Origin: Rhodococcus tibetensis
Lineage (GTDB): Bacteria; Actinomycetota; Actinomycetes; Mycobacteriales; Mycobacteriaceae
DNA: 64,000 bases
Assembly (NCBI RefSeq): GCF_024438035.1
Contig: NZ_JANFQF010000009.1
Location: forward strand, 158,582 to 222,581
Direction: 5' to 3'
Shown: positions 46,284 through 57,920 of the stretch, in pieces
Layout: every line of letters starts with the position of its first letter
How positions within the stretch are numbered: position 1 is the stretch's first letter
Program-made: the position numbers and the translations under genes
The notes under the pieces: generated by a model
Database searches by the model: none
The model's input: only the letters and a program-made list of their open reading frames with translations
What the model was told of the DNA's origin: nothing

Positions 46284-47711
46284 TTAACGCCCGCGTCGGT
46301 CCCGCTTCTCCCGGACACGAACAGAGATTCGGACGGGGCTGCCGTCGAAGTTGAACTCCTCACGCAGTCGCCGCTCGAGGAAGCGTCGGTATCCGGCCTC
46401 GAGGAACCCGGTGGTGAACAAGACGAATGTCGGCGGCCGGGTCCCGGCTTGGGTGGCGAACATCACCCGCGGGAGACGCCCACCACGCATCGGCGGCGGG
46501 GTGGCAGCCACGACCTCCTTGAGCCAGTTGTTGAGCCGGCCGGTCGGGATGCGCTTGTCCCAGGACTCGAGCGCCGTATCCAGCGCGGGTACCAACTTCT
46601 GCACCGCCCGACCCGTGTGCGCCGAGATGTTGACCCGCTGAGCCCACGGCACCCGGACCAGGTCCCGGTCGACTTCCCGATCGAGCTGCAGGCGGCGATC
46701 CTCGTCGACAAGATCCCACTTGTTGAAGGCGATCACGAGCGCCCGGCCCGCGTCGGCCACCATGCTGAGCACCCGGAGGTCCTGTTCCGAGATCGGCTCC
46801 GACGCGTCGATGAGCAGAATTGCGACCTCGGCCGCCTCGATGGCACTCTTCGTGCGCAGCGAGGCGTAGAACTCGGCGCCACTCGCATGACTGACGCGCT
46901 TGCGCAGACCGGCCGTGTCGACGAAACGCCACGGCCGGCCGCCGAGCTCGACGATGGAGTCGACCGGGTCGACGGTCGTGCCCGCGACGTTGTGGACGAC
47001 GGAACGCTCGTCACCCGACAACTTGTTCAGCAGACTCGACTTGCCGACGTTCGGTTTCCCGACCAGAGCGACACGCCTCGGACCGCCACCCGGAATCCCT
47101 TCGCGAGGGGTTTCGGGCAGTGCGGCGAGAACCTCGTCGAGGAGATCGCCGGTACCGCGGCCGTGTGTCGCGCTCACCGAATGCGGCTGCCCGAGGCCCA
47201 GCGACCACAATGCTGCAACTTCGGATTCGGTGCGACCGTCATCAACCTTGTTGGCTACGAGCAAGACCGGAGTCTTGGATCGGCGCAACACCTTGGCGAC
47301 AGCCTCATCCGTGGCGGTGGCGCCGACGACGGCGTCGACCACGAGGAGAATCGCGTCCGCGGTCTGCATCGCCAGCTCCGCCTGCCGCGCCACCGACTGC
47401 TGGAGCCCCTTCGCATCGGGCTCCCAACCACCCGTGTCCTGCACCAGGAATCGGCGCCCGCTCCAGTTGGCCTCATAGGAAACGCGGTCGCGGGTCACGC
47501 CGGGAATGTCCTCGACGACCGCCTCGCGACGACCGATGATGCGGTTGACCAGGGTGGACTTACCCACGTTCGGCCGGCCTACGACCGCAACGGTGGGAAC
47601 AGGGACATGGGCTTCGCCGTCGGTTCCGTCCTCCAGATCGACGACTTCCCAGTCGGACTCTTCGCTCCACGTTCCGTCGCCCGCGAACTCGGTTGTGAAT
47701 TGTTCGGTCAC
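46284..47711 (-). CDS. der: Ribosome biogenesis GTPase Der (EngA)
   Basis: Essential double-GTPase for 50S assembly, 475 residues. Two G domains: GRPNVGKST with NKVDD in the first, GKPNVGKSS with NKWDL in the second; a C-terminal KH-like domain binds RNA. There is an acidic N-terminal extension of about 37 residues before the first G1 loop. GTG at 47711 overlaps the cmk stop by 4 bases, so cmk-der are coupled. Confidence 0.96.
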   Translation of the reverse strand: MTEQFTTEFAGDGTWSEESDWEVVDLEDGTDGEAHVPVPTVAVVGRPNVGKSTLVNRIIGRREAVVEDIPGVTRDRVSYEANWSGRRFLVQDTGGWEPDAKGLQQSVARQAELAMQTADAILLVVDAVVGATATDEAVAKVLRRSKTPVLLVANKVDDGRTESEVAALWSLGLGQPHSVSATHGRGTGDLLDEVLAALPETPREGIPGGGPRRVALVGKPNVGKSSLLNKLSGDERSVVHNVAGTTVDPVDSIVELGGRPWRFVDTAGLRKRVSHASGAEFYASLRTKSAIEAAEVAILLIDASEPISEQDLRVLSMVADAGRALVIAFNKWDLVDEDRRLQLDREVDRDLVRVPWAQRVNISAHTGRAVQKLVPALDTALESWDKRIPTGRLNNWLKEVVAATPPPMRGGRLPRVMFATQAGTRPPTFVLFTTGFLEAGYRRFLERRLREEFNFDGSPVRISVRVREKRDRRGR

Positions 47712-48397
47712 TGCACTGCTCCAGTTCTCTCGCTTACCACCAGCAGCAACCTGCCGATCACGTCGTCGATTCCGAGTTCGCTGGTGTCGACCAGCACAGA
47801 ATCGTCGGCCGGTCGCAACGGCGACACGGCACGCGTGGAGTCGAGGTGGTCGCGACGCTCGACGTCGGCGAGGACCTCGGCGTAATCGTCACCTCGTCCC
47901 TCCGCGAGGTTCTGCGCGTTCCTGCGTTGAGCGCGGGCGGCCGCCGAAGCGGTGAGGAAGATCTTCACGTCGGCGTCGGGCAGGACGACGGTTCCGATGT
48001 CCCTGCCTTCCACGACGATCCGGCTCGCCTCACCCGTCAGACGTCGCTGCGCGTCGACGAGGCGAGCGCGTACTGCGGGGACGGCCGAGACGGCGGAGAC
48101 AGCCTTGGTGACCGCGTCACCACGAATCTCCTGGGCGACGTCCTCACCGTCGAGCAGAACCTGCTCACGCGTGGGGTCGGTGCCGATCGACCACGGCAGA
48201 CCGGCGGTGGCGTCGGCGATCGCATCGGGATCCCCGAGGTCCACTCCCTTGCGGAGCACGTGCAAGGTCGCGATCCGGTACATGGCACCGGTGTCGAGGT
48301 AGCGGGCACCGAGCTGTTGCGCGAGCTGACGCGACACACTCGACTTCCCGGTTCCGGACGGGCCGTCCATTGCGACGACCAGCGACGAGGCGCTCAC
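47708..48397 (-). CDS. cmk: Cytidylate kinase
   Basis: Phosphorylates CMP/dCMP to the diphosphates. 229 residues; P-loop GPSGTGKSS near residue 12, substrate region YLDTGAMYR and lid residues in [11 protein letters not shown] and the SAAARAQRR segment. GTG at 48397 overlaps the pseudouridine synthase stop by 4 bases. Part of the rluB-cmk-der run typical of bacteria. Confidence 0.95.
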   Translation of the reverse strand: MSASSLVVAMDGPSGTGKSSVSRQLAQQLGARYLDTGAMYRIATLHVLRKGVDLGDPDAIADATAGLPWSIGTDPTREQVLLDGEDVAQEIRGDAVTKAVSAVSAVPAVRARLVDAQRRLTGEASRIVVEGRDIGTVVLPDADVKIFLTASAAARAQRRNAQNLAEGRGDDYAEVLADVERRDHLDSTRAVSPLRPADDSVLVDTSELGIDDVIGRLLLVVSERTGAVQ

Positions 48398-49488
48398 AGG
48401 CCCACCGCCCCGTACAGGCCGCCGACCTCGCCGCGGCCGAGTACCCGCAGCGTTCCCGGGCGCTGTTCGCCGAGTGCTACGGGGCCGATGTCCGTGCGGA
48501 CGAGCCGGATCACCGGGTGCCCGACTGCGTCGAACAGCCGGCGCACGATGTGCTTGCGGCCTTCGTGGAGCGTGACCCGGACCAGGGATTTGCCCTCGTT
48601 GATGTCGAGGAGGGTGAAGGTGTCGACTTTCGCCGGTCCGTCGTCGAGTTCGACGCCCTCTTTGAGCTTCTTTCCGACACCGCGCTCGAGGGCGCCGGAC
48701 ACCGTTGCCAGATAGGTCTTCGACACCTCGAACGACGGGTGCATGAGCCGATGAGCCAGATCGCCGTCGTTCGTCAGCAAAAGCAGACCCTCGGTGTCGG
48801 CGTCGAGGCGGCCCACGTGGAACAGCCGCTGACCGGCGGCGACCCGCTCCGAAACGATGTCACCCACGCACGGACGACCGAGGTCGTCGGACATAGTCGA
48901 CTGCCAACCGCGAGGCTTGTTCAGCGCGAGATGAACCAGATCTTTCTGGACGACGACGCGCACACCGTCCACGCGAACGACAGCGTTCTCGGGGTCGATA
49001 CGCAATCCTTGCTCGATCACGATGCGACCGTCGACTTCGACTCGCCCCCGGGAGATCAGTTCCTCGGCGGCGCGCCGCGACGCGACTCCGGCCTGGGCGA
49101 GCACCTTCTGCAACCGCACACCGTCGCCCTGCGGGGGACCCACGGGTCGTTCGGTGTCTGCGTGCTGATGCCGGGCGGGCTTGGCATTGCTGACCTTGGG
49201 CGCCTGCGTCTGCGCGCGCTGCGGTTTGGCCGACTTCGGCTTGCCGCGCTTGTTCGTGGCGACCGCGGCGTCCGGCCTGCCAGAGCGACTCTTCGCGGCG
49301 TCCGGCGGACCCGAGCGACCCTTCGCGGCGTCCGGCCTGCCAGAGCGACTCTTCGCGGCGTCCGGCCGACCTGAGCGCTCGGAGGTCTCCGACCTGCCTG
49401 ACCGGTGTCCGGTCTCCGACCTGTCGGTGCGATGCTTCTTGTTGTTGTTGCGATCCGGTGTGCCATCTCGGCGAGCGGGTTTCTTCAC
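48394..49488 (-). CDS. rluB: RsuA/RluB family rRNA pseudouridine synthase with basic low-complexity N-terminus
   Basis: 364 residues. Residues 1-115 are a basic low-complexity tail with repeated [14 protein letters not shown] units encoded by 30-bp DNA repeats. Then come an S4 RNA-binding domain ([22 protein letters not shown]) and the synthase domain with the catalytic Asp in [12 protein letters not shown]. Homologues modify 23S rRNA near position 2605; whether the tail alters rRNA binding is unknown. GTG at 49488 without a strong ribosome site; the actual start could be inside the tail. Confidence 0.9.
   Translation of the reverse strand: MKKPARRDGTPDRNNNKKHRTDRSETGHRSGRSETSERSGRPDAAKSRSGRPDAAKGRSGPPDAAKSRSGRPDAAVATNKRGKPKSAKPQRAQTQAPKVSNAKPARHQHADTERPVGPPQGDGVRLQKVLAQAGVASRRAAEELISRGRVEVDGRIVIEQGLRIDPENAVVRVDGVRVVVQKDLVHLALNKPRGWQSTMSDDLGRPCVGDIVSERVAAGQRLFHVGRLDADTEGLLLLTNDGDLAHRLMHPSFEVSKTYLATVSGALERGVGKKLKEGVELDDGPAKVDTFTLLDINEGKSLVRVTLHEGRKHIVRRLFDAVGHPVIRLVRTDIGPVALGEQRPGTLRVLGRGEVGGLYGAVGL
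49265..49374. repeat. 30-bp tandem repeat in the rluB N-terminal tail
   Basis: About 3.7 copies of a 30-base unit (gcggcgtccggcctgccaga + gcgactcttc), copies 1 and 3 identical, encoding the [10 protein letters not shown] peptide repeat. Confidence 0.9.
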
Positions 49489-49506
49489 TTTTTTCTACGA
49501 TCCCTG

Positions 49507-50241
49507 TCAGTCTTCGGTGTCGAGCCCAGTGTCCAACTTGTCCGTGGACACCGTGGCTTTATTCATTCTCGCAAATCGTGGGTCAGATTCCAGACTGTCG
49601 CTGATGTCGTCTATCAGGTCCACGTCCGGAAGCAACGGTGCCAGGGCGGGCAGATCGGCCAGAGAGGCCAAGCCGAGCCGTTCCAGGAAAAGCTCCGTCG
49701 TCGAGTACTGCGTGGCGTTGGTATCGGGATCGACGCCGGCTTCGGCGATCAATCCGCGAGCGAGAAGCGTGCGCACCACCCCATCCACATTGACGCCGCG
49801 CACCGCACTGATCCGTGCGCGGGTCAACGGTTGACGGTATGCCACGACAGCGAGAGTCTCCAAAGCAGCCCTCGTCAACTTCGAGCGCGCCCCGTCCAGC
49901 AGTAGTCGCTCGACGTAGGGCGCGTAGACGGTGCGGGTGTAGAGACGCCAACCGTCACCGGCATATCGGAGGTCCATGCCACTACTGCGGGCCGTGAGCT
50001 CGGCAGACATCCGGTTCAGGGTCTCCGTGATGCGTTTCACAGAAGCACCGGTCACGGAGGAGAGCAGATCGACCCCTGCCGGTGAATCGACGATCAGGAG
50101 CAGCGACTCCAGAACGGCCTCGAGTTCGGGGTCCGACAGCTCATCGTCACCGCCGGTGGCATCCGGCCCATCGTCACCGCCGGTGGCATCCGGCTCCTCT
50201 TCACTGATGGCGTCGGGCTCGTCGTGCGGGGCCGAGCTCAT
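49507..50241 (-). CDS. scpB: Segregation and condensation protein ScpB
   Basis: Kite subunit of the SMC-ScpAB condensin; winged-helix dimer that binds kleisin ScpA. 244 residues with an acidic N-terminal tail carrying a 9-residue duplication (DATGGDD). The core motifs ESLLLIVDSPAGVDLL and ETLAVVAYRQPLTRARIS are standard. The ATG overlaps the scpA stop (ATGA). SMC itself is not in the window. Confidence 0.94.
   Translation of the reverse strand: MSSAPHDEPDAISEEEPDATGGDDGPDATGGDDELSDPELEAVLESLLLIVDSPAGVDLLSSVTGASVKRITETLNRMSAELTARSSGMDLRYAGDGWRLYTRTVYAPYVERLLLDGARSKLTRAALETLAVVAYRQPLTRARISAVRGVNVDGVVRTLLARGLIAEAGVDPDTNATQYSTTELFLERLGLASLADLPALAPLLPDVDLIDDISDSLESDPRFARMNKATVSTDKLDTGLDTED
50142..50194. 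repeat. 27-bp direct duplication in scpB
   Basis: Two copies, offset 27 bases, of catcgtcaccgccggtggca plus tccggc; encodes the repeated DATGGDD.. segment in the acidic tail. Confidence 0.85.
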
Positions 50242-51119
50242 CCGTAATCCTCCTCGGTCACCGGGAGACGGACGTCGTCCCCGGTCCAGCTCACCATCAA
50301 TTCACCGAGAGGCACGGGCTGCTCGAACAGCACCGACTGCTCGCGGTACAGCTCGAGCAGCGCCAGGAATCGGGCGACGATCTCTACAGCTACCTCGCAC
50401 TCCGCCACCAGATCGCCGAAGCTCGCCCATTCGCCGGCGCCACGTTCACGGAGCAGATCCAGCACCCGAGCCGCCTGCTCGGGCACCGACACCGCGTGCA
50501 TGTCGTGCAGGTGGTCGAGTCCCACTGTCGGCGTCGGGCGGGGGGTGAACACGGTCGCGGCGATCTCGGCGAACCGCTGCGGGTCGACGCCCAGCAACAC
50601 CTCGGGCAGCAGCCTCGTGAACTGGTCTTCCAATGCGACCGATCGCGGGTACCGCCGTAGTGCCGCGGCTTCGAGTTCGCCGAACAGCTGGGCTGCCTGC
50701 TTGTACGCGCGATACTGGAGCAGGCGGGCAAACAGCAGGTCACGGGCTTCGAGCAGCGCCAGGTCCTCGGCATCCTCCACCTGTCCGGCAGGCAGAAGTC
50801 GCGCCGCCTTGAGGTCGAGAAGTGTCGCGGCGACGACAAGGAACTCTGTGGTCTGGTCGAGGCCCATCTCCGCCCCGAGTTCGCGGGTGTAGACGATGAA
50901 GTCGTCGGTCACCTGATGGAGCGCGACTTCCGTCACGTCCAGTTCACGCTGATTGATGAGCGTGAGCAGCAGATCGAACGGTCCTTCGAAGTTCCGGAGG
51001 GTTACCCGGAATCCTGCCTTGACGGTGGGCGTCTGCTCGCCGTGCGGCTCGTCCGTCACCGATGCCGTGCCGGGGTCCTCGGTCTGAGGTGGAGCCACGA
51101 TGTCCTGAGTGTTCACCAC
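50238..51119 (-). CDS. scpA: Segregation and condensation protein ScpA (kleisin)
   Basis: Kleisin subunit bridging SMC heads. 293 residues: N-terminal helix block with FEGPFDLLLTLINQRELDVTEVALHQV and a C-terminal winged helix (LLERGAGEWASFGDLVA region and YREQSVLFEQPVPLGELMV). GTG-GTG start at 51119 immediately after the parA stop. The tail of ScpA overlaps scpB. Host condensin partner, separate from the Wadjet SMC at the left of the window. Confidence 0.94.
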   Translation of the reverse strand: MVNTQDIVAPPQTEDPGTASVTDEPHGEQTPTVKAGFRVTLRNFEGPFDLLLTLINQRELDVTEVALHQVTDDFIVYTRELGAEMGLDQTTEFLVVAATLLDLKAARLLPAGQVEDAEDLALLEARDLLFARLLQYRAYKQAAQLFGELEAAALRRYPRSVALEDQFTRLLPEVLLGVDPQRFAEIAATVFTPRPTPTVGLDHLHDMHAVSVPEQAARVLDLLRERGAGEWASFGDLVAECEVAVEIVARFLALLELYREQSVLFEQPVPLGELMVSWTGDDVRLPVTEEDYG

Positions 51120-52076
51120 TTACCGGCCGGAACGGTGGATGACCTCGCGGGCCAACGCACGGTATGCCTCGGCACCGGTCGATTTCGGGGCCCAGGTGGT
51201 GATCGGCTCACCGGCCACCGAAGTCTCCGGGAATCGCACGGTCCGGTTGATCACCGTGTCATACACCAGGTCGCCGAACACCTCGACCACCCGGGCCATC
51301 ACCTCCCGGGCGTGCAGCGTGCGTGCGTCGAACATGGTCACCACGATCCCAGCGAGTTCGAGCCTCGGGTTCAGACGGTCGTGCACCTTTTCGACCGTGT
51401 CGTTGAGCAGGGCCAGACCACGCAGACTGAAGTACTCGCATTCCATCGGGATGATCACCGAGTCCGCGCAGGCGAGGGCGTTGACGGTCAGCAGCCCGAG
51501 AGACGGCTGGCAATCGATGAGGACGTAGTCGTACCGGTCCAGCACAGGATGCAACACCCGCCCGAGGGTCTGCTCACGGCCGACCTCGGTGACGAGCTGG
51601 ATCTCTGCGGCTGAGAGGTCGATGTTGCTCGGCAACAGGTCGAGACCTTCGACCCGCGTCCGCATCAGCACGTCGTCGATCGACACGCGGGGTTCGACGA
51701 GCAGGTTGTGCACGGTGAGGTCGAGATCGTGGTGCGCCACGCCGAGACCTGCCGACAGCGCACCCTGCGGATCGAGATCGACGAGCAGTACGCGACGGCC
51801 GTACTCGGCCAGCGACGCGCCCAGGTTGATGGTGGACGTCGTCTTCCCGACTCCACCCTTCTGGTTGCACATCGCGACGATCTTCGCCGGACCGTGGGAC
51901 GGCAGCGGAGTGGGTTCCGGCACCTCACGGGTCGGTCTCCCGGTGGGGCCGAGCTCGCGCGGTTCGACAGCAGTGTCGTCGAACAGAGCTGCGGGGTCGG
52001 TCTGCCGCATGTCGAACATGTCGCCCTCCGATTGCGAGTGCTCTGACTCCGCTGCTGGCGGCTGCGGTGTCACCAC
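51120..52076 (-). CDS. parA: ParA family ATPase
   Basis: A 318-residue Walker-type ATPase. Deviant Walker A KGGVGKTTSTINL after a ~65-residue acidic/proline-rich N-terminus, Walker A' VDLDPQGAL and YVLIDCQPSLG. No ParB gene or parS-like inverted repeat is seen next to it. Position upstream of scpAB is conserved in mycobacteria (Rv1708), where its function in chromosome partition is not certain. GTG-GTG start at 52076. Confidence 0.88.
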   Translation of the reverse strand: MVTPQPPAAESEHSQSEGDMFDMRQTDPAALFDDTAVEPRELGPTGRPTREVPEPTPLPSHGPAKIVAMCNQKGGVGKTTSTINLGASLAEYGRRVLLVDLDPQGALSAGLGVAHHDLDLTVHNLLVEPRVSIDDVLMRTRVEGLDLLPSNIDLSAAEIQLVTEVGREQTLGRVLHPVLDRYDYVLIDCQPSLGLLTVNALACADSVIIPMECEYFSLRGLALLNDTVEKVHDRLNPRLELAGIVVTMFDARTLHAREVMARVVEVFGDLVYDTVINRTVRFPETSVAGEPITTWAPKSTGAEAYRALAREVIHRSGR

Positions 52077-52179
52077 GGTCCGATGATCCCCTGTTCTCTC
52101 GATGCTCGCTGTCGATCACACATCGTTATACGAACGCTACCGCTTCGTACCGCGAATATTCCTCTCGACACGCGTTCCC

Positions 52180-53103
52180 CTACCGTGCCCTCGGATGCGC
52201 TTCCGCCCACACTTCACGCAGGGCACCCACCGTCACCAGGGTGTATATCTGCGTCGTCGTGACGGAGGCGTGCCCGAGCAACTCTTGGACGACGCGTACG
52301 TCCGCACCCCCGTCGAGAAGGTGGGTGGCGAACGAGTGCCGCAGCGTGTGCGGCGACACCGCCACGGTGATCCCGGCCGCCTCCGCGGCCGTCTGCAGCA
52401 CCTTCCAGGCGCTCTGCCGGGACAGTCGACCACCGCGGACGTTGAGGAAGAGTGCGGGCGTGCCCCGCGACAGCAGCGCCGGCCGGCCGCGGATGAGGTA
52501 GGCGTCGAGCGATTCGACCGCGGGTCTGCCCACCGGGACGACCCGGTGCTTGCCGCCCTTGCCCCTGAGTAGAACGGAGCGGTTCTCGGTGTCGATATCG
52601 TCTACGTCGAGGCCGACCGCTTCGGAGATACGTGCACCGGTGGAGTACAGCAACTCGAGAAGCGCGCGGTCGCGTACCGTCCGTGGGCCGTCCGAAGGTC
52701 CCCCGCCACCGACTGCCTCGAGTAGCGACAGCACCTCGCGGACGGGCAACGACTTCGGAAGCCGTTTGGCGGGCGAGGGCGGCCGGACTTCACGGGCCAC
52801 GTCCACCGCCGCCATACCTTCCGCGGCAGCGAAACGGTGCAACCCACGCACTGCGATCAACGCGCGGGCGGCCGAACTCGCTGCGAGTGCCGGCAAGTCG
52901 CGGTCGGGGTCACCGCTTCGCAACGCGATCACGAACTCACTGACGTCCCGCTCGCGGACCCGTGCAATGTCCGTGATCCCCCGATCCGCAAGAAACTGGG
53001 TGTACCGGGACAGGTCACGCCGATAGGAGCCGATGGTGTTGCGGGCAGCGCCGCGCTCGACTGCCATGTGGTCGAGATACGTGTCGACCTGCCGCGCAAT
53101 CAC
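52180..53103 (-). CDS. xerD: Site-specific tyrosine recombinase XerD
   Basis: Resolves chromosome dimers with XerC at dif. About 307 residues; N-terminal SAM-like domain, then catalytic residues: Arg in [11 protein letters not shown], Lys in [24 protein letters not shown], and the nucleophile Tyr in TQIYT. The GTG at 53103 follows the NUDIX stop by 4 bases and has GGAAG upstream; an earlier GTG at 53154 would overlap the NUDIX gene by 47 bases. It is the housekeeping recombinase, not a phage integrase. Confidence 0.92.
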   Translation of the reverse strand: MIARQVDTYLDHMAVERGAARNTIGSYRRDLSRYTQFLADRGITDIARVRERDVSEFVIALRSGDPDRDLPALAASSAARALIAVRGLHRFAAAEGMAAVDVAREVRPPSPAKRLPKSLPVREVLSLLEAVGGGGPSDGPRTVRDRALLELLYSTGARISEAVGLDVDDIDTENRSVLLRGKGGKHRVVPVGRPAVESLDAYLIRGRPALLSRGTPALFLNVRGGRLSRQSAWKVLQTAAEAAGITVAVSPHTLRHSFATHLLDGGADVRVVQELLGHASVTTTQIYTLVTVGALREVWAEAHPRAR

Positions 53104-53107
53104 CGGA

Positions 53108-53767
53108 TCATGCTTCCGCGGTTTCGTCCCCGACGGGTGACCGCTTTCTGTCACTGAACGTCACGGGACGGTCGACCCACGGTGCATGCCGGTCGCGCAG
53201 CTGGGTGTCCGGCTGCGACCGAACGGCAGCCAGCGACATGATCCCCGACACCGCAGTGGCGTTGACGATCTCACCACGCAGCACCATCGCCACCACCTCG
53301 TCGAGCGGAAACCGCGCTATCTCGAGGTCGGCCTCTTCATGTTCGGGTTCGGGCCGGTCGACGGTGTAGAGGTCCCGCGCGAAATACACCCGCACCGATT
53401 CGTCCGTGAATCCGGGCGAGACAGCCACATCCACGAGAACCGACCACTGTTTCGCTCCGAGTCCTGTCTCCTCGGCCAACTCCCGCTTCGCAGCCTCGAG
53501 CGGATCCTCGTCCGGGTCGTCGAGCAAACCCGCCGGGATCTCCCACAACCGGCGGCCCACCGGGTGCCGGTACTGGTGGATGAGGACGAGCCGGTTCTCG
53601 TCGTCGAGCACCACGACGGCAACTGCGCCGTGATGCTCGACAACCTCTCGTTCAGCTGTCCGCCCATTCGGCATCGCCACCTCGTCGAGACGCAGCGCCA
53701 GGATGGCCCCGCTGTAGACGATTCGCGAGTCGAGAATGTCGAATTCGTGCCGATCGGAATCGGTCAT
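53108..53767 (-). CDS. NUDIX hydrolase, ADP-ribose pyrophosphatase type
   Basis: Hydrolyses ADP-ribose and related sugar nucleotides. 219 residues; NUDIX box in [23 protein letters not shown] and the preceding [22 protein letters not shown], typical of ADPRase. ATG at 53767. Probably co-transcribed with pyrG (13 bases away) and xerD. Confidence 0.9.
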   Translation of the reverse strand: MTDSDRHEFDILDSRIVYSGAILALRLDEVAMPNGRTAEREVVEHHGAVAVVVLDDENRLVLIHQYRHPVGRRLWEIPAGLLDDPDEDPLEAAKRELAEETGLGAKQWSVLVDVAVSPGFTDESVRVYFARDLYTVDRPEPEHEEADLEIARFPLDEVVAMVLRGEIVNATAVSGIMSLAAVRSQPDTQLRDRHAPWVDRPVTFSDRKRSPVGDETAEA

Positions 53768-53780
53768 GCGCCGTCTCGAC

Positions 53781-55625
<1,845 letters not shown>

Positions 55626-55697
55626 TCACGGTAACACCTTCGCGGACCTCCCGGAAACAACGCGCCGGGATTGTGCTCCCTCCGGGTGTGACGTGCA

Positions 55698-56648
55698 CTA
55701 CGCGGGCTTGGCCCCGACCGTGACTCCGGTGGTACCGGGTCCGGTTCCGTAGCGGCCGGCGCCGCCGCCGATCTGTTCCTGCAGTGCCAGCGGAAGGGTG
55801 ATCTTCCCCGCTTCGCGATCGATGTTGTCGATCGTCGTGAGAGCCGCCGAGAGTGCGGCATCGGCACGGGCGACAGCGACCGCACCGTTTCCCTGCGCTG
55901 AAGCCGGCCGGCCGGCGAGGACGGCTCCGCCGCCGCGCGAGTCCAACGCTCCGGCGAACCGGGCCACCACCGCACCGCGGTTACCGCTGGCGCCGTCCTC
56001 CACGTCACGGTCTCCGGTGAGCACTACTGCGAGCTGCGCTGGCTCGACCCCGCCGTCGTCGTAGGTGATGAAACCCGCACCCCGCAGCGTCTCGAGGGCG
56101 AGCGCCCTCTCCTGCGGGGAACTCTGCGGCTGACCGGACTCCTTGCCGAGTGTGAGGACCGAGCCCAGGAGGTCACCCGCCAGGCTCCCCTGGTCGACGG
56201 CGCCCGTCTTCAAGGTGACTCCGGCCGGGATCACGTTGTTGACGACCGTACGCAGCCGGTCGCCGCCAGTGGCGTCGACAAACGAGTCCGTCAGGGACAC
56301 CCGTCCGGTGACGCTGCCCCCAGCCACCCCGATCATCCGGTTCACTCCGTCGAGGTCGGCGGGGTCGGCGTCGGGGGTGGTCACCACGACGACAGTTCGT
56401 CCCGCCAGGGCGTCGGCCACGACGCGGCCACCCACTGCCGAGTCGAAACCGTCGGCCGAGTTCAACTGCTCGGTGAGTTGGTTGTTGCGTTCGTTCGCCT
56501 TCTCGATGTCGTTCTGTAGATCGACCTTGTCGTCGCGGAGACCGGACACGAGACCGCTCGACAGCAGGCCGGATCCCAGCACCACCCCGATTGCCAGCGC
56601 CAGGAAGATTGCCGCGATGGAGATGGCATGTTGACGCAGAGAAATCAC
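55698..56648 (-). CDS. mctB: MctB-like copper transport / outer-membrane channel protein
   Basis: 316 residues: an N-terminal membrane anchor (about 8-28), a short coiled coil (DDKVDLQNDIEKANERNNQLTEQL region), then an alpha/beta exported domain. The mycobacterial homologue MctB is required for copper efflux from cells and lies in the outer membrane. The GTG at 56648 overlaps the steA stop by 4 bases (GTGA), so the two are coupled. Copper role is by homology only. Confidence 0.86.
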   Translation of the reverse strand: MISLRQHAISIAAIFLALAIGVVLGSGLLSSGLVSGLRDDKVDLQNDIEKANERNNQLTEQLNSADGFDSAVGGRVVADALAGRTVVVVTTPDADPADLDGVNRMIGVAGGSVTGRVSLTDSFVDATGGDRLRTVVNNVIPAGVTLKTGAVDQGSLAGDLLGSVLTLGKESGQPQSSPQERALALETLRGAGFITYDDGGVEPAQLAVVLTGDRDVEDGASGNRGAVVARFAGALDSRGGGAVLAGRPASAQGNGAVAVARADAALSAALTTIDNIDREAGKITLPLALQEQIGGGAGRYGTGPGTTGVTVGAKPA

Positions 56649-57829
56649 TTGAAGAACCCCTGCACCCACAGCGCAAAGCTGTTCCATGTCGCGATAGCCC
56701 AGTCCAGCGCTTCCCCACCGACATTCGACACCACGAGAGCCACGATCACCGCGACCAGTGCGGCCAGCACGAGCAGCGCGATGGCACCGCCCGATACCCT
56801 GCTCCGGTAGAGGGTCGCCACGGCCTTGGCGTCGACCAACTTGGGTCCGACCTTCAAGCGGGTCATGAACGCCGACGGATTGCTGTCACGGCGGCCGCGG
56901 TCGAAGAATTCGTCGAGCGAAACCGTGTTGCCCACGGTCACGATCAGCGAGGCACCGTGGTGATCGGCGAGGAGCAACGCCAGGTCGGACGGAGACCCGG
57001 AAGCCGGAAACGTCATTGCCCCTATTCCGAGGTCCTGGATGCGGGACAGGCCCGAGGCATGCCCGTCCTGATCAGCCGGGAGCACTACCTCGGCACCCGA
57101 CTTCAGCGTCGCGCTGCTGATGTCCTCGGGGTCGCCGACGATGAGGTCGGGCCGGTAACCGGCCGATCTGAGAACATCGGCGCCTGCCCCCACCCCGATC
57201 AGGATCGGCGAGTACTCCTTGATGAACGGTTTGAGATTCTTCAGATCCGACGCGTGATCCGGTCCGTCGGACACGATCACCACGTGCCGTTCCTTCATGT
57301 CGACGTCGACATCCGGCACTCCGACCCCGTCGATGAGCAGCGGACTTTCGGTGCGAATGAACTCGATCGTGTTGCCGGAGAACGCTTCCAGGTGATCGAC
57401 CAGTCCAGTCTTCGCCTCGATCATCCGATCGGAGATCTCGGCCTCGGTCTGCTCGTCACCCTTGGCAATGCGCCGCTCGCCCGAATAGAGGCAACCGCCG
57501 TCGATCCGTACCTTGCTTCCGTCCTTGATGCTTTTGAAGACCTCGGTTCCTGCCGAATCGATCAGCAGGATCCCGTTGGCGACGATCACCTCCGGTCCGA
57601 GATTCGGATAGCGCCCCGAAATCGATGGAGACGCGTTGACCACTGCGAGAACGCCGGCCTTGACCAAGGCGTCCGCGGTACCGCGGTCGAGGTCGAGCTC
57701 GTCGAGAACGACGACGTCGCCGGGCCCGACACGCCTCAGCAGTTTGGCTGTGTTGCGGTCCACCCTGGCGATGCCGCTGACCCCAGGCAAAGTTTCGGTG
57801 CTTCGTGACAGCAGTGCCGGCATCTTCAT
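56645..57829 (-). CDS. steA: SteA-like cytokinetic ring protein
   Basis: About 394 residues with a C-terminal membrane segment (about 352-375) and a soluble part resembling a thiamin-pyrophosphokinase-like fold (VIVSDGPDHAS, YRPDLIVGDPEDIS). In Corynebacterium SteA works with SteB at the division septum and affects wall hydrolase activity. ATG at 57829 with weak upstream ribosome site; a second ATG at 57823. Confidence 0.88.
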   Translation of the reverse strand: MKMPALLSRSTETLPGVSGIARVDRNTAKLLRRVGPGDVVVLDELDLDRGTADALVKAGVLAVVNASPSISGRYPNLGPEVIVANGILLIDSAGTEVFKSIKDGSKVRIDGGCLYSGERRIAKGDEQTEAEISDRMIEAKTGLVDHLEAFSGNTIEFIRTESPLLIDGVGVPDVDVDMKERHVVIVSDGPDHASDLKNLKPFIKEYSPILIGVGAGADVLRSAGYRPDLIVGDPEDISSATLKSGAEVVLPADQDGHASGLSRIQDLGIGAMTFPASGSPSDLALLLADHHGASLIVTVGNTVSLDEFFDRGRRDSNPSAFMTRLKVGPKLVDAKAVATLYRSRVSGGAIALLVLAALVAVIVALVVSNVGGEALDWAIATWNSFALWVQGFFK

Positions 57830-57920
57830 GGCTTCGATGATGACGCGGATACACGGTGCACCTGCGGAGGCGCGCCGAACCAACTACCACATCGGTACCA
57901 CCACCACCAAGAGTTTTCTT

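Noticed and set aside
46449..47885. 478-residue plus-strand frame opposite der
   Set aside because: Antisense to a gene with two complete GTPase domains; no motif of its own.
49265..49374. CRISPR-like spaced repeat
   Set aside because: Units are directly tandem without spacers and in frame within a coding sequence, so it is a protein repeat.
52180..53103. Tyrosine recombinase as a sign of a prophage or integrative element
   Set aside because: Sequence and context (NUDIX-pyrG) are those of housekeeping XerD; no phage genes or att repeats nearby.
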